Shown here piece by piece: positions 10,423 to 19,319 of a stretch of 64,000 nucleotides of DNA (positions are counted from its first letter, which is position 1; every line of letters starts with the position of its first letter). The translations under genes and the position numbers were made by a program. The stretch lies in assembly GCA_002071175.1 (NCBI GenBank), contig MWER01000012.1:36952-100951 (forward strand), written 5' to 3'. Below the pieces are notes generated by a model. The model ran no database searches and was not told the DNA's origin. It was given only the letters and a program-made list of their open reading frames with translations. This DNA comes from Bacteroidetes bacterium ADurb.Bin037 (GTDB lineage Bacteria > Bacteroidota > Bacteroidia > Bacteroidales > UBA932).

Positions 10423-10807
10423 AAGCGGGGATATCCTTCATGAATTCATAAGTAAGGGTGGTGGTGTTGAATTTCCAGAAAAATGTTCTTATACCGTTGC
10501 TCATTAACAGATAAGGTGCCATGATCGTGGAATTGTACCTGCGAAGCTGCTCAACGGTTTTGTTGCCGATTGTCACGGACGGGGACTTGAACTCTGCCAG
10601 TATCAGGGGCTTCCCATTCCTGTCATGTATCACAAGGTCGGCGCGGTGGTTCAGATAATGTACGGGATACTCACAACTCATCAGATGCAGAGGGGCCCCA
10701 CAAACAATATGGAGGTGCTTGATGATCTGCTGCCGTACTTCTTCTTCCGGTGTGCGTTCAACCCATTTTTTTCTCACTGAACAATATATAACAGACGGAC
10801 TGTTCAT
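10406..10807 (-). CDS. Stand-alone HsdR N-terminal-like (PD-(D/E)xK) protein
   Basis: 133-residue protein resembling the N-terminal nuclease domain of type I restriction R subunits. The catalytic signature appears intact: RADLVIHDRNGKPL followed by AEFKSP, the D...ExK pattern. No helicase, specificity or methylase gene is nearby, so it is not a restriction system. I recall this small protein next to holA in many Bacteroidota genomes, which suggests a housekeeping role, but its function is unknown. It is transcribed divergently from holA and overlaps the CCA gene downstream. Confidence 0.8.
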   Translation of the reverse strand: MNSPSVIYCSVRKKWVERTPEEEVRQQIIKHLHIVCGAPLHLMSCEYPVHYLNHRADLVIHDRNGKPLILAEFKSPSVTIGNKTVEQLRRYNSTIMAPYLLMSNGIRTFFWKFNTTTLTYEFMKDIPAYEELL

Positions 10808-10811
10808 TATG

Positions 10812-10819
10812 CAAATTTA
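10812..10819 (-). promoter_or_regulatory. -7 element of the HsdR_N gene promoter
   Basis: Reads TAAATTTG on the minus strand, a perfect TAnnTTTG, only 4 bases from the ATG at 10807. Transcription would begin at or next to the start codon. It is the mirror image of the holA element at 10823-10830, with three bases between. Confidence 0.6.
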
Positions 10820-10822
10820 ATG

Positions 10823-10830
10823 TAAATTTG
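10823..10830 (+). promoter_or_regulatory. -7 element of the holA promoter
   Basis: TAAATTTG, a perfect TAnnTTTG, 4 bases before the holA ATG at 10835, predicting a leaderless or nearly leaderless mRNA. Together with 10812-10819 it forms a perfect 8-base inverted repeat with a 3-base spacer. Confidence 0.6.
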
Positions 10831-10834
10831 TCTT

Positions 10835-11878
10835 ATGGCTAAAACGACGGCAAAAGAAACCTTGTCCACCTTCAGACGGATCATGAAAGATCTTGAACAA
10901 GGTAAATACAAACCTTGTTACCTGCTCATGGGAGAAGAGCCTTATTATGTAGACAGAATTGCTTCCTATATAGCTGCTTATGCACTTACTGAAGATGAGA
11001 AGGCCTTCAACCAGATGATTCTTTATGGTCAGGATGCCACCGTTATGCAGATTGCGGACAATGCCAGGAAATATCCCGTAATGGCTCCCAGGCAGGTGAT
11101 CATAGTAAAGGAGGCACAACAGCTTAAGGGACTTGATACTTTGTCGGTCTATCTGAAAGCCATGAATCCTGCGTGTGTACTGGTACTATGCTTTATGGGC
11201 AAATCGGTCGATAAGCGGACCGAGTTCTGGAAAACGGCTCAAAAATATTGTGAAATCCTGGAAGCGGCGCCCTTGAGGGATTATGAAATTCCGGACTGGA
11301 TAACTTCATATCTGTTGGAAAAGAATACAAGCATAGAGCCACAGGCGGCTCAACTGCTGGCAGATTACCTTGGGACTGACTTGCAGCGGATCGTGATGGA
11401 ACTGGAAAAACTCTTCATTCTCATCCCCGAAAATACCTGGGCCATAACAACGGAAATGGTGGAAAGTTCAGTGGGGATCAACAGGGATTTCAGTCCCTTT
11501 GTTATGTTCAAACATATGACCGACGGTAATTTTGCAAAGGTCCAACCCATATTGCGATACTTTGCAGATAACGAAAAGAAATATCCGCTGGTGATGATCA
11601 TCAGCCTCTTGTATACACAATTGTGTAGAATTCTGAGATTCCATACATTGAGAATGGAAAATCCCACCCTTCCGGTAGAAGGGATAGGGAAGATAATGGG
11701 AGGGAATTATTATTTTTTCAAGGAGACGGTCCGGGCTTCCCGTTTTTTCAATTTTCCGCGTACCGTAAGGGCGATGGAACTGTTATGTGTCTATGACAGT
11801 CTCTATAAATCTTCTGAAAGGGGAGAGGCGGGAGATGGCGAATTACTACAAGAAATGATTTGTAAGATGATGGCTTGA
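10835..11878 (+). CDS. holA: DNA polymerase III subunit delta
   Basis: Clamp-loader delta subunit that opens the beta clamp. 347 residues, usual length. It begins with the delta N-terminal domain (KPCYLLMGEEPYYVDRIASYI), has the degenerate AAA+ core, and includes the conserved region LLADYLGTDLQRIVMELEKL. The C-terminal collar domain follows. The gene ends in TGA directly abutting the reverse-strand stop of alr. The clamp-loader ATPase DnaX is also in this window, at 54140-55834. Confidence 0.93.
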   Translation: MAKTTAKETLSTFRRIMKDLEQGKYKPCYLLMGEEPYYVDRIASYIAAYALTEDEKAFNQMILYGQDATVMQIADNARKYPVMAPRQVIIVKEAQQLKGLDTLSVYLKAMNPACVLVLCFMGKSVDKRTEFWKTAQKYCEILEAAPLRDYEIPDWITSYLLEKNTSIEPQAAQLLADYLGTDLQRIVMELEKLFILIPENTWAITTEMVESSVGINRDFSPFVMFKHMTDGNFAKVQPILRYFADNEKKYPLVMIISLLYTQLCRILRFHTLRMENPTLPVEGIGKIMGGNYYFFKETVRASRFFNFPRTVRAMELLCVYDSLYKSSERGEAGDGELLQEMICKMMA

Positions 11879-12985
11879 TCAGGACACATATATTCTTGGG
11901 ACCCGGAAAGCGACCGAAGTCAGAATTTCATAAGGAATGGTGCCAAGGATGTCAGCCAGTTCGAAGATCGTGGGATCATCACCAAACACCGTGACCATGT
12001 CACCGGGTTTTACATCTATCCCCGAAACATCTATCATACACATGTCCATGCAGATGTTGCCAATAGTCGGTGCCCTGTGCCCATTTACCGAAAAACAGGC
12101 CTTGCCCCCGCTCAGGTGGCGGTTTACCCCATCTGCATACCCTATGGCCAAGGTGGCGATACGGGCTTCAGGAACAGTAACTTTTCCGGCCCTGGCATAA
12201 CCAACGGTGTCACCTTGCCTTACCGTTTTAACCTGTAGTACCGGCGTTTTAAGGTAAGCTGTCGGCCGGAGCAGACTCCGGTCAACATAGGACATTCCAA
12301 ACAGGCCGATCCCCAACCGTACCATATCGAATTGCGCTTCTTTGGCAAACCGTTCGATTCCCGGAGAATTAAGCAAATGACGGATAGGTTTGTAATTCAG
12401 ATGTGATTCCAGGAAAGAGGACAATGTCTGGAAACGGGCAATCTGTGTTTTGGTGAAATCATCATGTAATGGATCTCCCGATGCAACAAAATGAGAAAAG
12501 ACAGAAGCAATCCTTACTGACTGGGCTAAAGGTAATTCTTTTGTCAATGCGTCAAGTTCTGCTTTTTCAAATCCCAGGCGGTGCATTCCTGTATCAAGCT
12601 TGATGTGGACGGGATAGCCGTGTTCACCTAGTTTGGCAGCTTCAGTTTGAAAGCGCTGAAAGGCTTCCAGGCAGGGTAGACTTGGTTCCAGCCGGTGATG
12701 TATCAGGAGGGGATAGTGTTCCATACCGGCAGAAAAAACTATTACTGGCAGTTTAACGCCGGCCTGGCGTATAGCCACTCCTTCACTGGGGAAGGCAACC
12801 GCCAGGTAATCTATACCGTTGTCTTCCAGGATACGGGAAAACTCTCCGATACCGTGACCGTATCCGTAAGCTTTTACCAGTACCAGTATTTTCGTATTAT
12901 CACTCAGGAACGAACGGAAATATTTCAGATTATACTTGATGTTCGGAATATTAATTTCCAGATGGGTAAATTGATTTGTGTTCAT
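11879..12985 (-). CDS. alr: Alanine racemase
   Basis: PLP enzyme interconverting L- and D-alanine for peptidoglycan. 368 residues. The PLP lysine motif VKAYGYGHG is near residue 38 and the C-terminal catalytic tyrosine region is VGYARAG. It is a free-standing racemase, not the MurF-Alr fusion seen in some Bacteroidota. Its 5' end overlaps tdk by 35 bases, so it belongs to the nucleotidase-tdk-alr group. Confidence 0.96.
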   Translation of the reverse strand: MNTNQFTHLEINIPNIKYNLKYFRSFLSDNTKILVLVKAYGYGHGIGEFSRILEDNGIDYLAVAFPSEGVAIRQAGVKLPVIVFSAGMEHYPLLIHHRLEPSLPCLEAFQRFQTEAAKLGEHGYPVHIKLDTGMHRLGFEKAELDALTKELPLAQSVRIASVFSHFVASGDPLHDDFTKTQIARFQTLSSFLESHLNYKPIRHLLNSPGIERFAKEAQFDMVRLGIGLFGMSYVDRSLLRPTAYLKTPVLQVKTVRQGDTVGYARAGKVTVPEARIATLAIGYADGVNRHLSGGKACFSVNGHRAPTIGNICMDMCMIDVSGIDVKPGDMVTVFGDDPTIFELADILGTIPYEILTSVAFRVPRIYVS

Positions 12986-13544
12986 GTGTTATTTGATTGA
13001 AACAATGCCTACATAAAGGTTCATATATGTTTTTTTCGCCCAGTTCTACCAGTTTCGTACTATCGCTTAGTCTATGGGAATACTGCGCTGGATCGCCGCA
13101 TTGCAGGCAGATGGCATGGACTTTGACAATGTGCTCTGCAACTGCCATAAGGTTTGGCATGGGACCGAACGGATTTCCCAGGTAATCCATATCAAGTCCG
13201 GCTACGATTACCCGGATGCCGTTGTTAGCCAGTATTTGACAGACTCTTACCAGGTTTTGGTCAAAGAATTGTGCTTCATCAATAGCCACTACATCAACGT
13301 TATTGGCCAGCAGGAGGATACTTTCGGCCGAATCGACAGGGGTAGAAGGAATGGAATGACTGTCGTGAGAAACGACTTCATCCGTGGAATACCTTTGGTC
13401 AATACGGGGTTTGAAAATTTCCACCCTTTGATTGGCAAATTTTGCTCTTTTAAGCCTGCGTATCAATTCTTCTGTTTTTCCCGAGAACATGGATCCGCAG
13501 ATCACTTCTATCCGTCCGTTCCATTTTTGAGTTTCCAGAAACAT
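12951..13544 (-). CDS. tdk: Thymidine kinase, type II
   Basis: Phosphorylates thymidine for salvage. 197 residues with P-loop [11 protein letters not shown] near the N-terminus, Walker B-like [10 protein letters not shown], and a C-terminal zinc site from two CxxC pairs (CLQCGD and CRHCF). The length and zinc site fit the bacterial type II family. It lies 12 bases downstream of the metallophosphatase gene and overlaps alr. Confidence 0.96.
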   Translation of the reverse strand: MFLETQKWNGRIEVICGSMFSGKTEELIRRLKRAKFANQRVEIFKPRIDQRYSTDEVVSHDSHSIPSTPVDSAESILLLANNVDVVAIDEAQFFDQNLVRVCQILANNGIRVIVAGLDMDYLGNPFGPMPNLMAVAEHIVKVHAICLQCGDPAQYSHRLSDSTKLVELGEKNIYEPLCRHCFNQITHEHKSIYPSGN

Positions 13545-13556
13545 ATTGAAATCCGG

Positions 13557-14366
13557 TTAAAAAATTATATCAATTCGTCCGGCATATACTCCGTATGCAC
13601 CGGTCTGTACAATAACAACATCCCGGCCGTCCATATTTGCCTGCATAACGGGTTCTTCAAGGAATGTATGCGAATGTCCCCCAATGATCAGATCGATTGC
13701 ACGGGATTGTGCTGCCAGTTCAATATCTCCTTTTAATCCCAGGTGTGTCAGACAGATTATCAGATCGCATCCTTTTCTTTTCAATTTGGAGGCCAAACGG
13801 TTAGCGGTTTGAATAGGATCTATGTAACCCATCCTGCGAAGCACTTCGCTTGAAGTAAGTCCTTGAAGATCGAGTGTCAGCCCGATTACTCCTGCTTTTT
13901 TCCCATTAAGATCAAAAATAACGTATGGTTTGACGATCTTTCTAAGAGGCCGGTACTTGATATTGTAGTTGGCACACAGAATATGGTAATCTGCTTTTTC
14001 GAGCCTCTTTACGAGATCTTCAAGCCCATTGTCGAATTCATGATTCCCCAAGACCGTAGCATCCAATCCCAACGCATTCATGGACTCTACTTCCACCATA
14101 CCTCCGAAAAGGTTGAAATAGGGTGTTCCCTGGTTGTAATCTCCTGCATCCAGGTATAGTAATCCGGGGTGTTCTTTTCTCATTTCTTCAAGGTAACCGG
14201 AAAGACTCAGCAGACCTCCGCTCCCGGCGTTCCTTCCGGAGACGAACGGTTCTATTTGGCTATGGAAATCATTGGTGTGAATAATCACCGCGTCCTGAGC
14301 TGTAACGGACAAGGGAACCGCCAAAAGGAGAAAGAAAAGATTCTTATGCAAAATACTCTTTTTCAT
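13557..14366 (-). CDS. Exported 5'-nucleotidase, metallophosphatase half
   Basis: 269 residues beginning with a signal peptide (LFFLLLAVPLSVTAQ). Metallophosphoesterase motifs are visible: HTNDFHSQIEPF, YLDAGDYNQGTPYF, LGNHEFDNG, and IIGGHSHTFLEE near the end. It lacks the 5'-nucleotidase C-terminal substrate domain, which is encoded by the gene immediately upstream, two bases away. It probably dephosphorylates nucleotides in the periplasm as part of a two-protein enzyme, fitting the thymidine kinase downstream in a salvage role. Confidence 0.88.
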   Translation of the reverse strand: MKKSILHKNLFFLLLAVPLSVTAQDAVIIHTNDFHSQIEPFVSGRNAGSGGLLSLSGYLEEMRKEHPGLLYLDAGDYNQGTPYFNLFGGMVEVESMNALGLDATVLGNHEFDNGLEDLVKRLEKADYHILCANYNIKYRPLRKIVKPYVIFDLNGKKAGVIGLTLDLQGLTSSEVLRRMGYIDPIQTANRLASKLKRKGCDLIICLTHLGLKGDIELAAQSRAIDLIIGGHSHTFLEEPVMQANMDGRDVVIVQTGAYGVYAGRIDIIF

Positions 14367-14368
14367 TG

Positions 14369-15148
14369 TCAGTCAGGATTGTTTATCACAACACGTCCGT
14401 CTATTTTGGCAGGCACGGGTTCCCCATTCTTAGTAAACACCCCGATATACTCCAGTATCGCATCCCGGATGGTAATACCCGAATAATCAACTCCCAGATT
14501 GTTTTTCAGGATAGTCATCCGGTCTCCGCCGGTGAGCAGAAAATCAATCGTAGCCAGATGATAGATCCGTTCGGTTTCCAAAGGCAGACCATTTATAAGC
14601 AATTCGGTGATCTTATGGTCATGGATCTTTAGCCGGACACCGGCCAGGGCTTCTACCCGGCGTTGGGCAAAGAGCTCAAACAACTCCTTTACCTGGCTTC
14701 CTTTCAGGCTTACCAGAACCAATGAGTTTTCAAAGGGAAAAGCCGAGTAAACATAGTATAGTGTAAGATCCCCCTTGGGGAACGAAGTACGAATACCTCC
14801 GAAATTAGTCATGGCAAAGTCCACCCGGTCCATACCATAATACCTTCTTGCAATGGCCAGAAGGGCATCGGCTGCCATGTTAGACAAGGGGCTTTCAGGT
14901 GGATAAGAGTCCATGGCGACAGTCGTATAGCCGACTACCTTGTTCATTTTCCTGTTCACCTCCGGGGCATATTGCTGCATGATTTTTTTGACAGCGGGGG
15001 AAGCTTGTTGCTGATAAACCGATGTGTCCATCAGCATGCGCGTGGCCTTGATGGTCTGTGCCGGTAAAACGACCAGACTTGCGGTCATCATCAGGAAAAA
15101 GACAAGTGATGACCTTCTCAGCCGTTTTTGTAACGCATCCATTTCCAT
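14369..15148 (-). CDS. 5'-nucleotidase C-terminal domain protein
   Basis: 259 residues with a hydrophobic signal segment (SSLVFFLMMTASLVVLPAQ) after a basic N-terminus. The rest matches the 5'-nucleotidase C-terminal domain: PESPLSNMAADALL, MTNFGGIRTSFPKGDLTL, VYSAFPFENSLV and TIDFLLTGGDRM. The phosphatase half is the next gene. The chosen ATG makes a 31-base overlap with the ABC permease; an ATG at 15142 is an alternative. The split into two genes is familiar in Bacteroidales. Confidence 0.85.
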   Translation of the reverse strand: MEMDALQKRLRRSSLVFFLMMTASLVVLPAQTIKATRMLMDTSVYQQQASPAVKKIMQQYAPEVNRKMNKVVGYTTVAMDSYPPESPLSNMAADALLAIARRYYGMDRVDFAMTNFGGIRTSFPKGDLTLYYVYSAFPFENSLVLVSLKGSQVKELFELFAQRRVEALAGVRLKIHDHKITELLINGLPLETERIYHLATIDFLLTGGDRMTILKNNLGVDYSGITIRDAILEYIGVFTKNGEPVPAKIDGRVVINNPD

Positions 15149-16461
15149 AATTCTTTCCAGGTAACTTTTTTACCGTACATCAGGATACCGACTTTATAGA
15201 TCTTGGCTGAAAAATATACTGCAGCAAGAAATGAAAGGAATAACAGTACGATAGATACGATCAGCTGCCAGAGGGGTACGCCTCCGAAAGGAAGACGTGC
15301 CAGCATTACCATTGGAGACGTAAAAGGGATCATAGAGGCCCAGACCGACAGGGAACTGTCGGGGTGCTGGAACGTATGCATCATGATGAACAGGCCGAGG
15401 ATCAGGGGGATGGTAATAGGGAGCTGGAATTGCTGGGTGTCGGTCTCTGCATCGGAAACCGATCCGATAGCTGCGAACATAGAGGCGTACATCAGGTACC
15501 CTCCTATGAAATACAGGCAGAAACTGAGCAGGAATTTTCCCACATGGATCTGTGACAATGTGCTGGCAATGCCCGTCAACACTCCGCTGCCTGTATCAAA
15601 GGAAGCGATCGCACCTGCCAATCCTCCCTGTATCTGGGGAGCAGTCTGGGTCAGCTCGGAAACAGTACCCGATCCTAGCGCAATCATTACGATGAAAATA
15701 ATGATTATTGTGAGCAGTATCCACAAAAGGAACTGAAGCAATGCAACCAGGGCAACCCCCACAATTTTGCCCAGCATCAGTTCAACCGGTTTAACGGATG
15801 AAATAATTACTTCTACAATACGGTTTGTTTTTTCTTCTATCACGCCCCGGATGACCATCGAACCGTACATAAAGATGAACATATAGATCAGGAAGCTGCT
15901 CAAGTAGGCAATGGCCATGTAAACTTCCGTGATGGTTTCCTTTTCGTCCCCTGTTTCAGTCCATGTAAAGGATTTGACCTGGATGTTGGTCTTGATGTTT
16001 TCCATGATTTCCTTCAACTCTGGAATGTTATATGATTCCAGCTTTCGTTTTTCCACTTCACTGCTGATCTGCCTTGACACATATTTCTGGACATCCTGGT
16101 CGATTTGACCTGTACTATACATTCTCACATCCACATTATTGGGCTGGATTTCTTCAATAACACACACGGCATGGATATTCCGGATATCGAACGTCTGTTT
16201 ATATTGTTCCAGATCCCCTTCCTTCACAAATTTAAAAGAGGTATATTCCTGATCTTCCAGTACGGACTGACCGATACCGGATGGATCGATCACTTCTATA
16301 ATCTTTTCCCGGTTGTCTTTGACCGTGGTCATCAGCATGGGAACGGTAATCAGTGCGGCCATCAGCAAAGGCGTAAGAAAGGTGGCAATGAGAAACGATT
16401 TCTTTCTCACACGGACAGTGAATTCTCTTCCGACAATAAATTTTATCTTCTTGAAATTCAT
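15118..16461 (-). CDS. ABC-2 type transporter permease (NatB-like)
   Basis: 447-residue membrane subunit of an ABC exporter. One helix near residue 25 is followed by a large extracytoplasmic segment (roughly 45-180), then five or six helices, the ABC-2 permease layout with the NatB-like motif VIEEKTNRIVEVIISSVKP. The start is an ATG whose first base is shared with the TGA of the ATPase gene (TGATG); an in-frame GTG lies just upstream at 16464. The partner is the ATPase encoded directly upstream. The substrate is unknown. Confidence 0.88.
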   Translation of the reverse strand: MNFKKIKFIVGREFTVRVRKKSFLIATFLTPLLMAALITVPMLMTTVKDNREKIIEVIDPSGIGQSVLEDQEYTSFKFVKEGDLEQYKQTFDIRNIHAVCVIEEIQPNNVDVRMYSTGQIDQDVQKYVSRQISSEVEKRKLESYNIPELKEIMENIKTNIQVKSFTWTETGDEKETITEVYMAIAYLSSFLIYMFIFMYGSMVIRGVIEEKTNRIVEVIISSVKPVELMLGKIVGVALVALLQFLLWILLTIIIIFIVMIALGSGTVSELTQTAPQIQGGLAGAIASFDTGSGVLTGIASTLSQIHVGKFLLSFCLYFIGGYLMYASMFAAIGSVSDAETDTQQFQLPITIPLILGLFIMMHTFQHPDSSLSVWASMIPFTSPMVMLARLPFGGVPLWQLIVSIVLLFLSFLAAVYFSAKIYKVGILMYGKKVTWKELWKWMRYKNG

Positions 16462-17387
16462 CACCTTTCCTCCTTATTTGTTACAAGTTTGATAAAAATA
16501 TCGTGCATGCGCGGTATAATCTCTGTTATTCCCACTATGCTTATATGGGGTATAAGGGCTTCTAGTATTTCGTTCGTATCAATGCCGGCATTCGGGGTAA
16601 TGACCATTTGGTAAGAACCGTCTTTCTGTCCTTGCGAAATAATGCTAAAAGGTGCCTTTTTAAGGCTTTGTAATTCCAGTGGTGCCGATGCCTTGTACAG
16701 GATTTCTATGTGGTTGTCGCCGTGGATACGGCGGATATCATGAATCTTTCCTGCCACTACGAGACGGGCATTGTCTATAAGTGCGATCTGGTCACACATC
16801 TCTTCCACTGATTCCATATTGTGGGTGGAAAGTATGACAGAAGTGCCCTTTTCCTTCATCCTGATGATTTCATTGCGGATAAGGTCCACATTAATAGGGT
16901 CGAATCCGCTGAAAGGCTCATCCAGAATGAGCAGGGCAGGATCGTGCATGACTGTTGTAACGAATTGGACTTTTTGCGCCATTCCTTTGGACAGTTCGGT
17001 GATTTTTTTATTCCACCAGGCCTGTATCCCAAATCGTACGAACCAGGATTTAAGGCTGGTCATGGCCTGGGCATGGGACATTCCCTTGAGTTTTGCCAGG
17101 TACATGGCCTGATCTCCGATCTTCATTTTTTTATACAAACCTCTTTCTTCGGGGAGATATCCTATACGGAATACATCGTCTGCAGCCAGGGGATGACCGT
17201 CAAAAAACACATGCCCGCTGTCGGGGGCCGTGATCTGATTGACGATCCGAAGAAGGGTAGTCTTGCCTGCTCCGTTAGGTCCAAGCAGACCAAAGATCTT
17301 TCCACGAGGGACTTCAATACTGACGTTATCCAATGCTAGTTGCCCTTCGAAGCGCTTCACCACGTTATCAGTAACCAGAATATTCAT
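16461..17387 (-). CDS. ABC transporter ATP-binding protein (NatA-like)
   Basis: 308-residue ATPase with Walker [10 protein letters not shown], Walker B LLILDEPFSGFDP, and a switch histidine in LSTHNM. The signature region is LSKGMAQK instead of LSGGQ, a variation known in this NatA-like subfamily. A C-terminal domain of about 80 residues follows the nucleotide-binding fold. It is translationally coupled to the permease gene. A -7 box at 17422-17429 suggests it leads the operon running down to alr. Confidence 0.9.
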   Translation of the reverse strand: MNILVTDNVVKRFEGQLALDNVSIEVPRGKIFGLLGPNGAGKTTLLRIVNQITAPDSGHVFFDGHPLAADDVFRIGYLPEERGLYKKMKIGDQAMYLAKLKGMSHAQAMTSLKSWFVRFGIQAWWNKKITELSKGMAQKVQFVTTVMHDPALLILDEPFSGFDPINVDLIRNEIIRMKEKGTSVILSTHNMESVEEMCDQIALIDNARLVVAGKIHDIRRIHGDNHIEILYKASAPLELQSLKKAPFSIISQGQKDGSYQMVITPNAGIDTNEILEALIPHISIVGITEIIPRMHDIFIKLVTNKEER

Positions 17388-17421
17388 AGAATGAATTGGT
17401 GTTTGAGAATTTTATATCCGA

Positions 17422-17429
17422 CAAATATA
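17422..17429 (-). promoter_or_regulatory. -7 element upstream of the NatA-like operon
   Basis: Minus strand TATATTTG matches TAnnTTTG, 34 bases before the ATG at 17387. No good -33 box is seen. Confidence 0.45.
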
Positions 17430-17442
17430 GAAAAAATACCGC

Positions 17443-18123
17443 TCAATGCAGATACCAGCCGATTTTACGTGCCTGTTCATTAGACAAAATGTTGTCCCGG
17501 AGCAGATTCTCCAGTGTACAGGAATCTGCACCGACCGTTTCGCGGTATCTTATGATGCATCGTGCCAGATACCTTCCAATGTAGAGGTGTCCGGCCAACT
17601 GGTCCTCTTCTGCAATTTTTATGTCCATTTTCCTGATAAAGGTCGAATCTGCGAACACGTTCTCATAGAAACCCGTCAGTCTTTCCCTGTCGATGCCCGG
17701 TATTTCGAGCAATTGTTCAGGTATGGCAAATCCACCCAGTTTTTCTCTGTACTGTAATATCCTGGTCGCATAATACTGACCAATGCCGTATAATTTCACC
17801 AATTCTGCGCTGTCTGCCGTATTGAGTTCCACCTTGTAAGCGGTATGTGGATCGTATGGCTGAGGTCCTGTAGTTTTTTCAGCTGAGGACCGCAGCAGCT
17901 GAACCTCCTGTTTGACAGTTCTTCTCAGAGTATCTTCTTTTACCTGTTCTACTTTAACGATATCGTTATCACAATATTCCCGGAATGAATCCGCAATCTG
18001 TCCCGATACATGTTCTTTGTATGTAGATCTGTTACTATAGAAGATCTTTAAGACGAGTAAGATAAGAATACCTGCAATTCCCGTTGCATGTATGATGTAG
18101 TGATGTTTATTGCCCCATTTCAC
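17443..18123 (-). CDS. Membrane-anchored helix-hairpin-helix protein
   Basis: 226 residues: one N-terminal membrane helix (ATGIAGILILLVLKIFY) and a C-terminal region with repeated helix-hairpin-helix units. The clearest is VELNTADSAELVKLYGIGQYYATRI followed by LLEIPGIDRERL, resembling ComEA-type DNA-binding domains. The start is GTG at 18123, inside the 17-base overlap with rsmI. It could bind DNA at the membrane, perhaps in uptake together with DprA, but that is inference. It is the last gene of its group. Confidence 0.75.
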   Translation of the reverse strand: MKWGNKHHYIIHATGIAGILILLVLKIFYSNRSTYKEHVSGQIADSFREYCDNDIVKVEQVKEDTLRRTVKQEVQLLRSSAEKTTGPQPYDPHTAYKVELNTADSAELVKLYGIGQYYATRILQYREKLGGFAIPEQLLEIPGIDRERLTGFYENVFADSTFIRKMDIKIAEEDQLAGHLYIGRYLARCIIRYRETVGADSCTLENLLRDNILSNEQARKIGWYLH

Positions 18124-18802
18124 AATCCTTCCCTCTACCTTTTATCACAATGACTATTTCACCTTTTGGGGTATGATCCCTGTACCACAGACATAGTTCC
18201 GACAATGTTCCGCGTCTGTTTTCCTCATGTATTTTTGTCAACTCCCTGCTAACCGATGCATAACGATCCGGTCCCATGATTTGTGAAAGTTGTTCCAGGG
18301 TTTTTACAAGACGGAAAGGGGATTCATACAATATAATGGTACGCGTTTCGTTTGCCAGAGAATCCATCCGGGCGCGTCTTCCTTTTTTAAGCGGCAGGAA
18401 TCCTTCAAAACAAAAACGGTCTGTAGGAAAACCACTGTTTACCAAGGCCGGAATCAATGCGGTTGCTCCCGGAAGACATTCAACGGGAATGTCAGCTTTC
18501 AGGCATTCTCTGACGAGCATAAATCCGGGGTCTGAAATACCTGGGGTCCCTGCATCGCTTATAAGGGCAATGAGTTTCCCCTGTCGTATCTTTTCCAGTA
18601 CGGCACCGGTTTGCTGGTGTTCGTTGAATTTATGAAATGATTCCATATGCGTTCCGATAGCGTATTTTTTCAATAAGATACTGCTTTTACGCGTATCTTC
18701 AGCCAGGATCAGATCAGCTTCTCCAAGCACTTTCAGGGCGCGTAATGTGATATCCTCAAGGTTCCCTATCGGAGTGGGTACTATGATCAGTTTAGAACAC
18801 AT
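18107..18802 (-). CDS. rsmI: 16S rRNA (cytidine-1402-2'-O)-methyltransferase
   Basis: 231 residues of the tetrapyrrole-methylase fold. The N-terminal VPTPIGNLEDITLRAL and the following LAEDTRKSSILLKKY are RsmI signatures, with SDAGTPGISDPG as the SAM-binding loop. It methylates the ribose of C1402 in 16S rRNA; the base methyltransferase for the same nucleotide, RsmH, is also in this window. It overlaps genes on both sides. Confidence 0.96.
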   Translation of the reverse strand: MCSKLIIVPTPIGNLEDITLRALKVLGEADLILAEDTRKSSILLKKYAIGTHMESFHKFNEHQQTGAVLEKIRQGKLIALISDAGTPGISDPGFMLVRECLKADIPVECLPGATALIPALVNSGFPTDRFCFEGFLPLKKGRRARMDSLANETRTIILYESPFRLVKTLEQLSQIMGPDRYASVSRELTKIHEENRRGTLSELCLWYRDHTPKGEIVIVIKGRGKDCEMGQ

Positions 18803-19295
18803 TTTCCAATTGGCTCAGAAATTTCTGTACTGCGGGAGTTGATAATTCCCAGGAGGGAAAATGCTCGGCAAGATATTTCTCTGCCTGTTGCATGTTATCC
18901 ATTGATTGCAGGTCGGCAAGGGTTTTTTCATAAAGTCCGTCGTCCCCCGAGAATAGGGTTTTCATATACAGAAATTTATCATTGAACGGAATATGCTCCT
19001 TTAAGGGACCTTTCTTTTTTGTCCTGGCCAATGAGTCTGCCACGGTCGGGCGTTTGGCCATATCGGAAAAAAGATCTCCCACGGTACCGGCAGATGATCG
19101 GAGGGGTTTTACATCAGCATTGTCCGGAGTAAACGATGCTGTCTCCTGAACAGGTATTTCTTTCGTTTCCATACCTGTTTCCAGTTCAAAATCACTTACC
19201 GGTCCAGGGGTTGTGGCGGAATCGTAAAGAGCATCGATCTTGGCGGTGAGCTGAGCCAGCAATTCTTTTATTTCCTGGTATTGCCTTTCGTTCAT
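18792..19295 (-). CDS. Hypothetical protein
   Basis: 167 residues, no signal peptide or membrane helix. The N-terminal 25 residues look like a short coiled coil (QYQEIKELLAQLTAKIDALYD), the middle is acidic and probably disordered, and the last 90 residues look folded (SLARTKKKGPLKEHIPFNDKFLYMKTLF). I do not recognise a family with confidence; similar short proteins occur beside TonB-like genes in Bacteroidales. It overlaps rsmI by 11 bases and follows the TonB-like gene by 24. Confidence 0.7.
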   Translation of the reverse strand: MNERQYQEIKELLAQLTAKIDALYDSATTPGPVSDFELETGMETKEIPVQETASFTPDNADVKPLRSSAGTVGDLFSDMAKRPTVADSLARTKKKGPLKEHIPFNDKFLYMKTLFSGDDGLYEKTLADLQSMDNMQQAEKYLAEHFPSWELSTPAVQKFLSQLENVF

Positions 19296-19319
19296 GTCTC
19301 AAAATTACACAATAAATGC

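Noticed and set aside
10406..10807. Type I restriction-modification system
   Set aside because: Only an HsdR N-terminal-like domain is present; no helicase, HsdM or HsdS gene is nearby.
13074..13736. 220-residue plus-strand reading frame
   Set aside because: Antisense to tdk and the metallophosphatase gene, both well supported.
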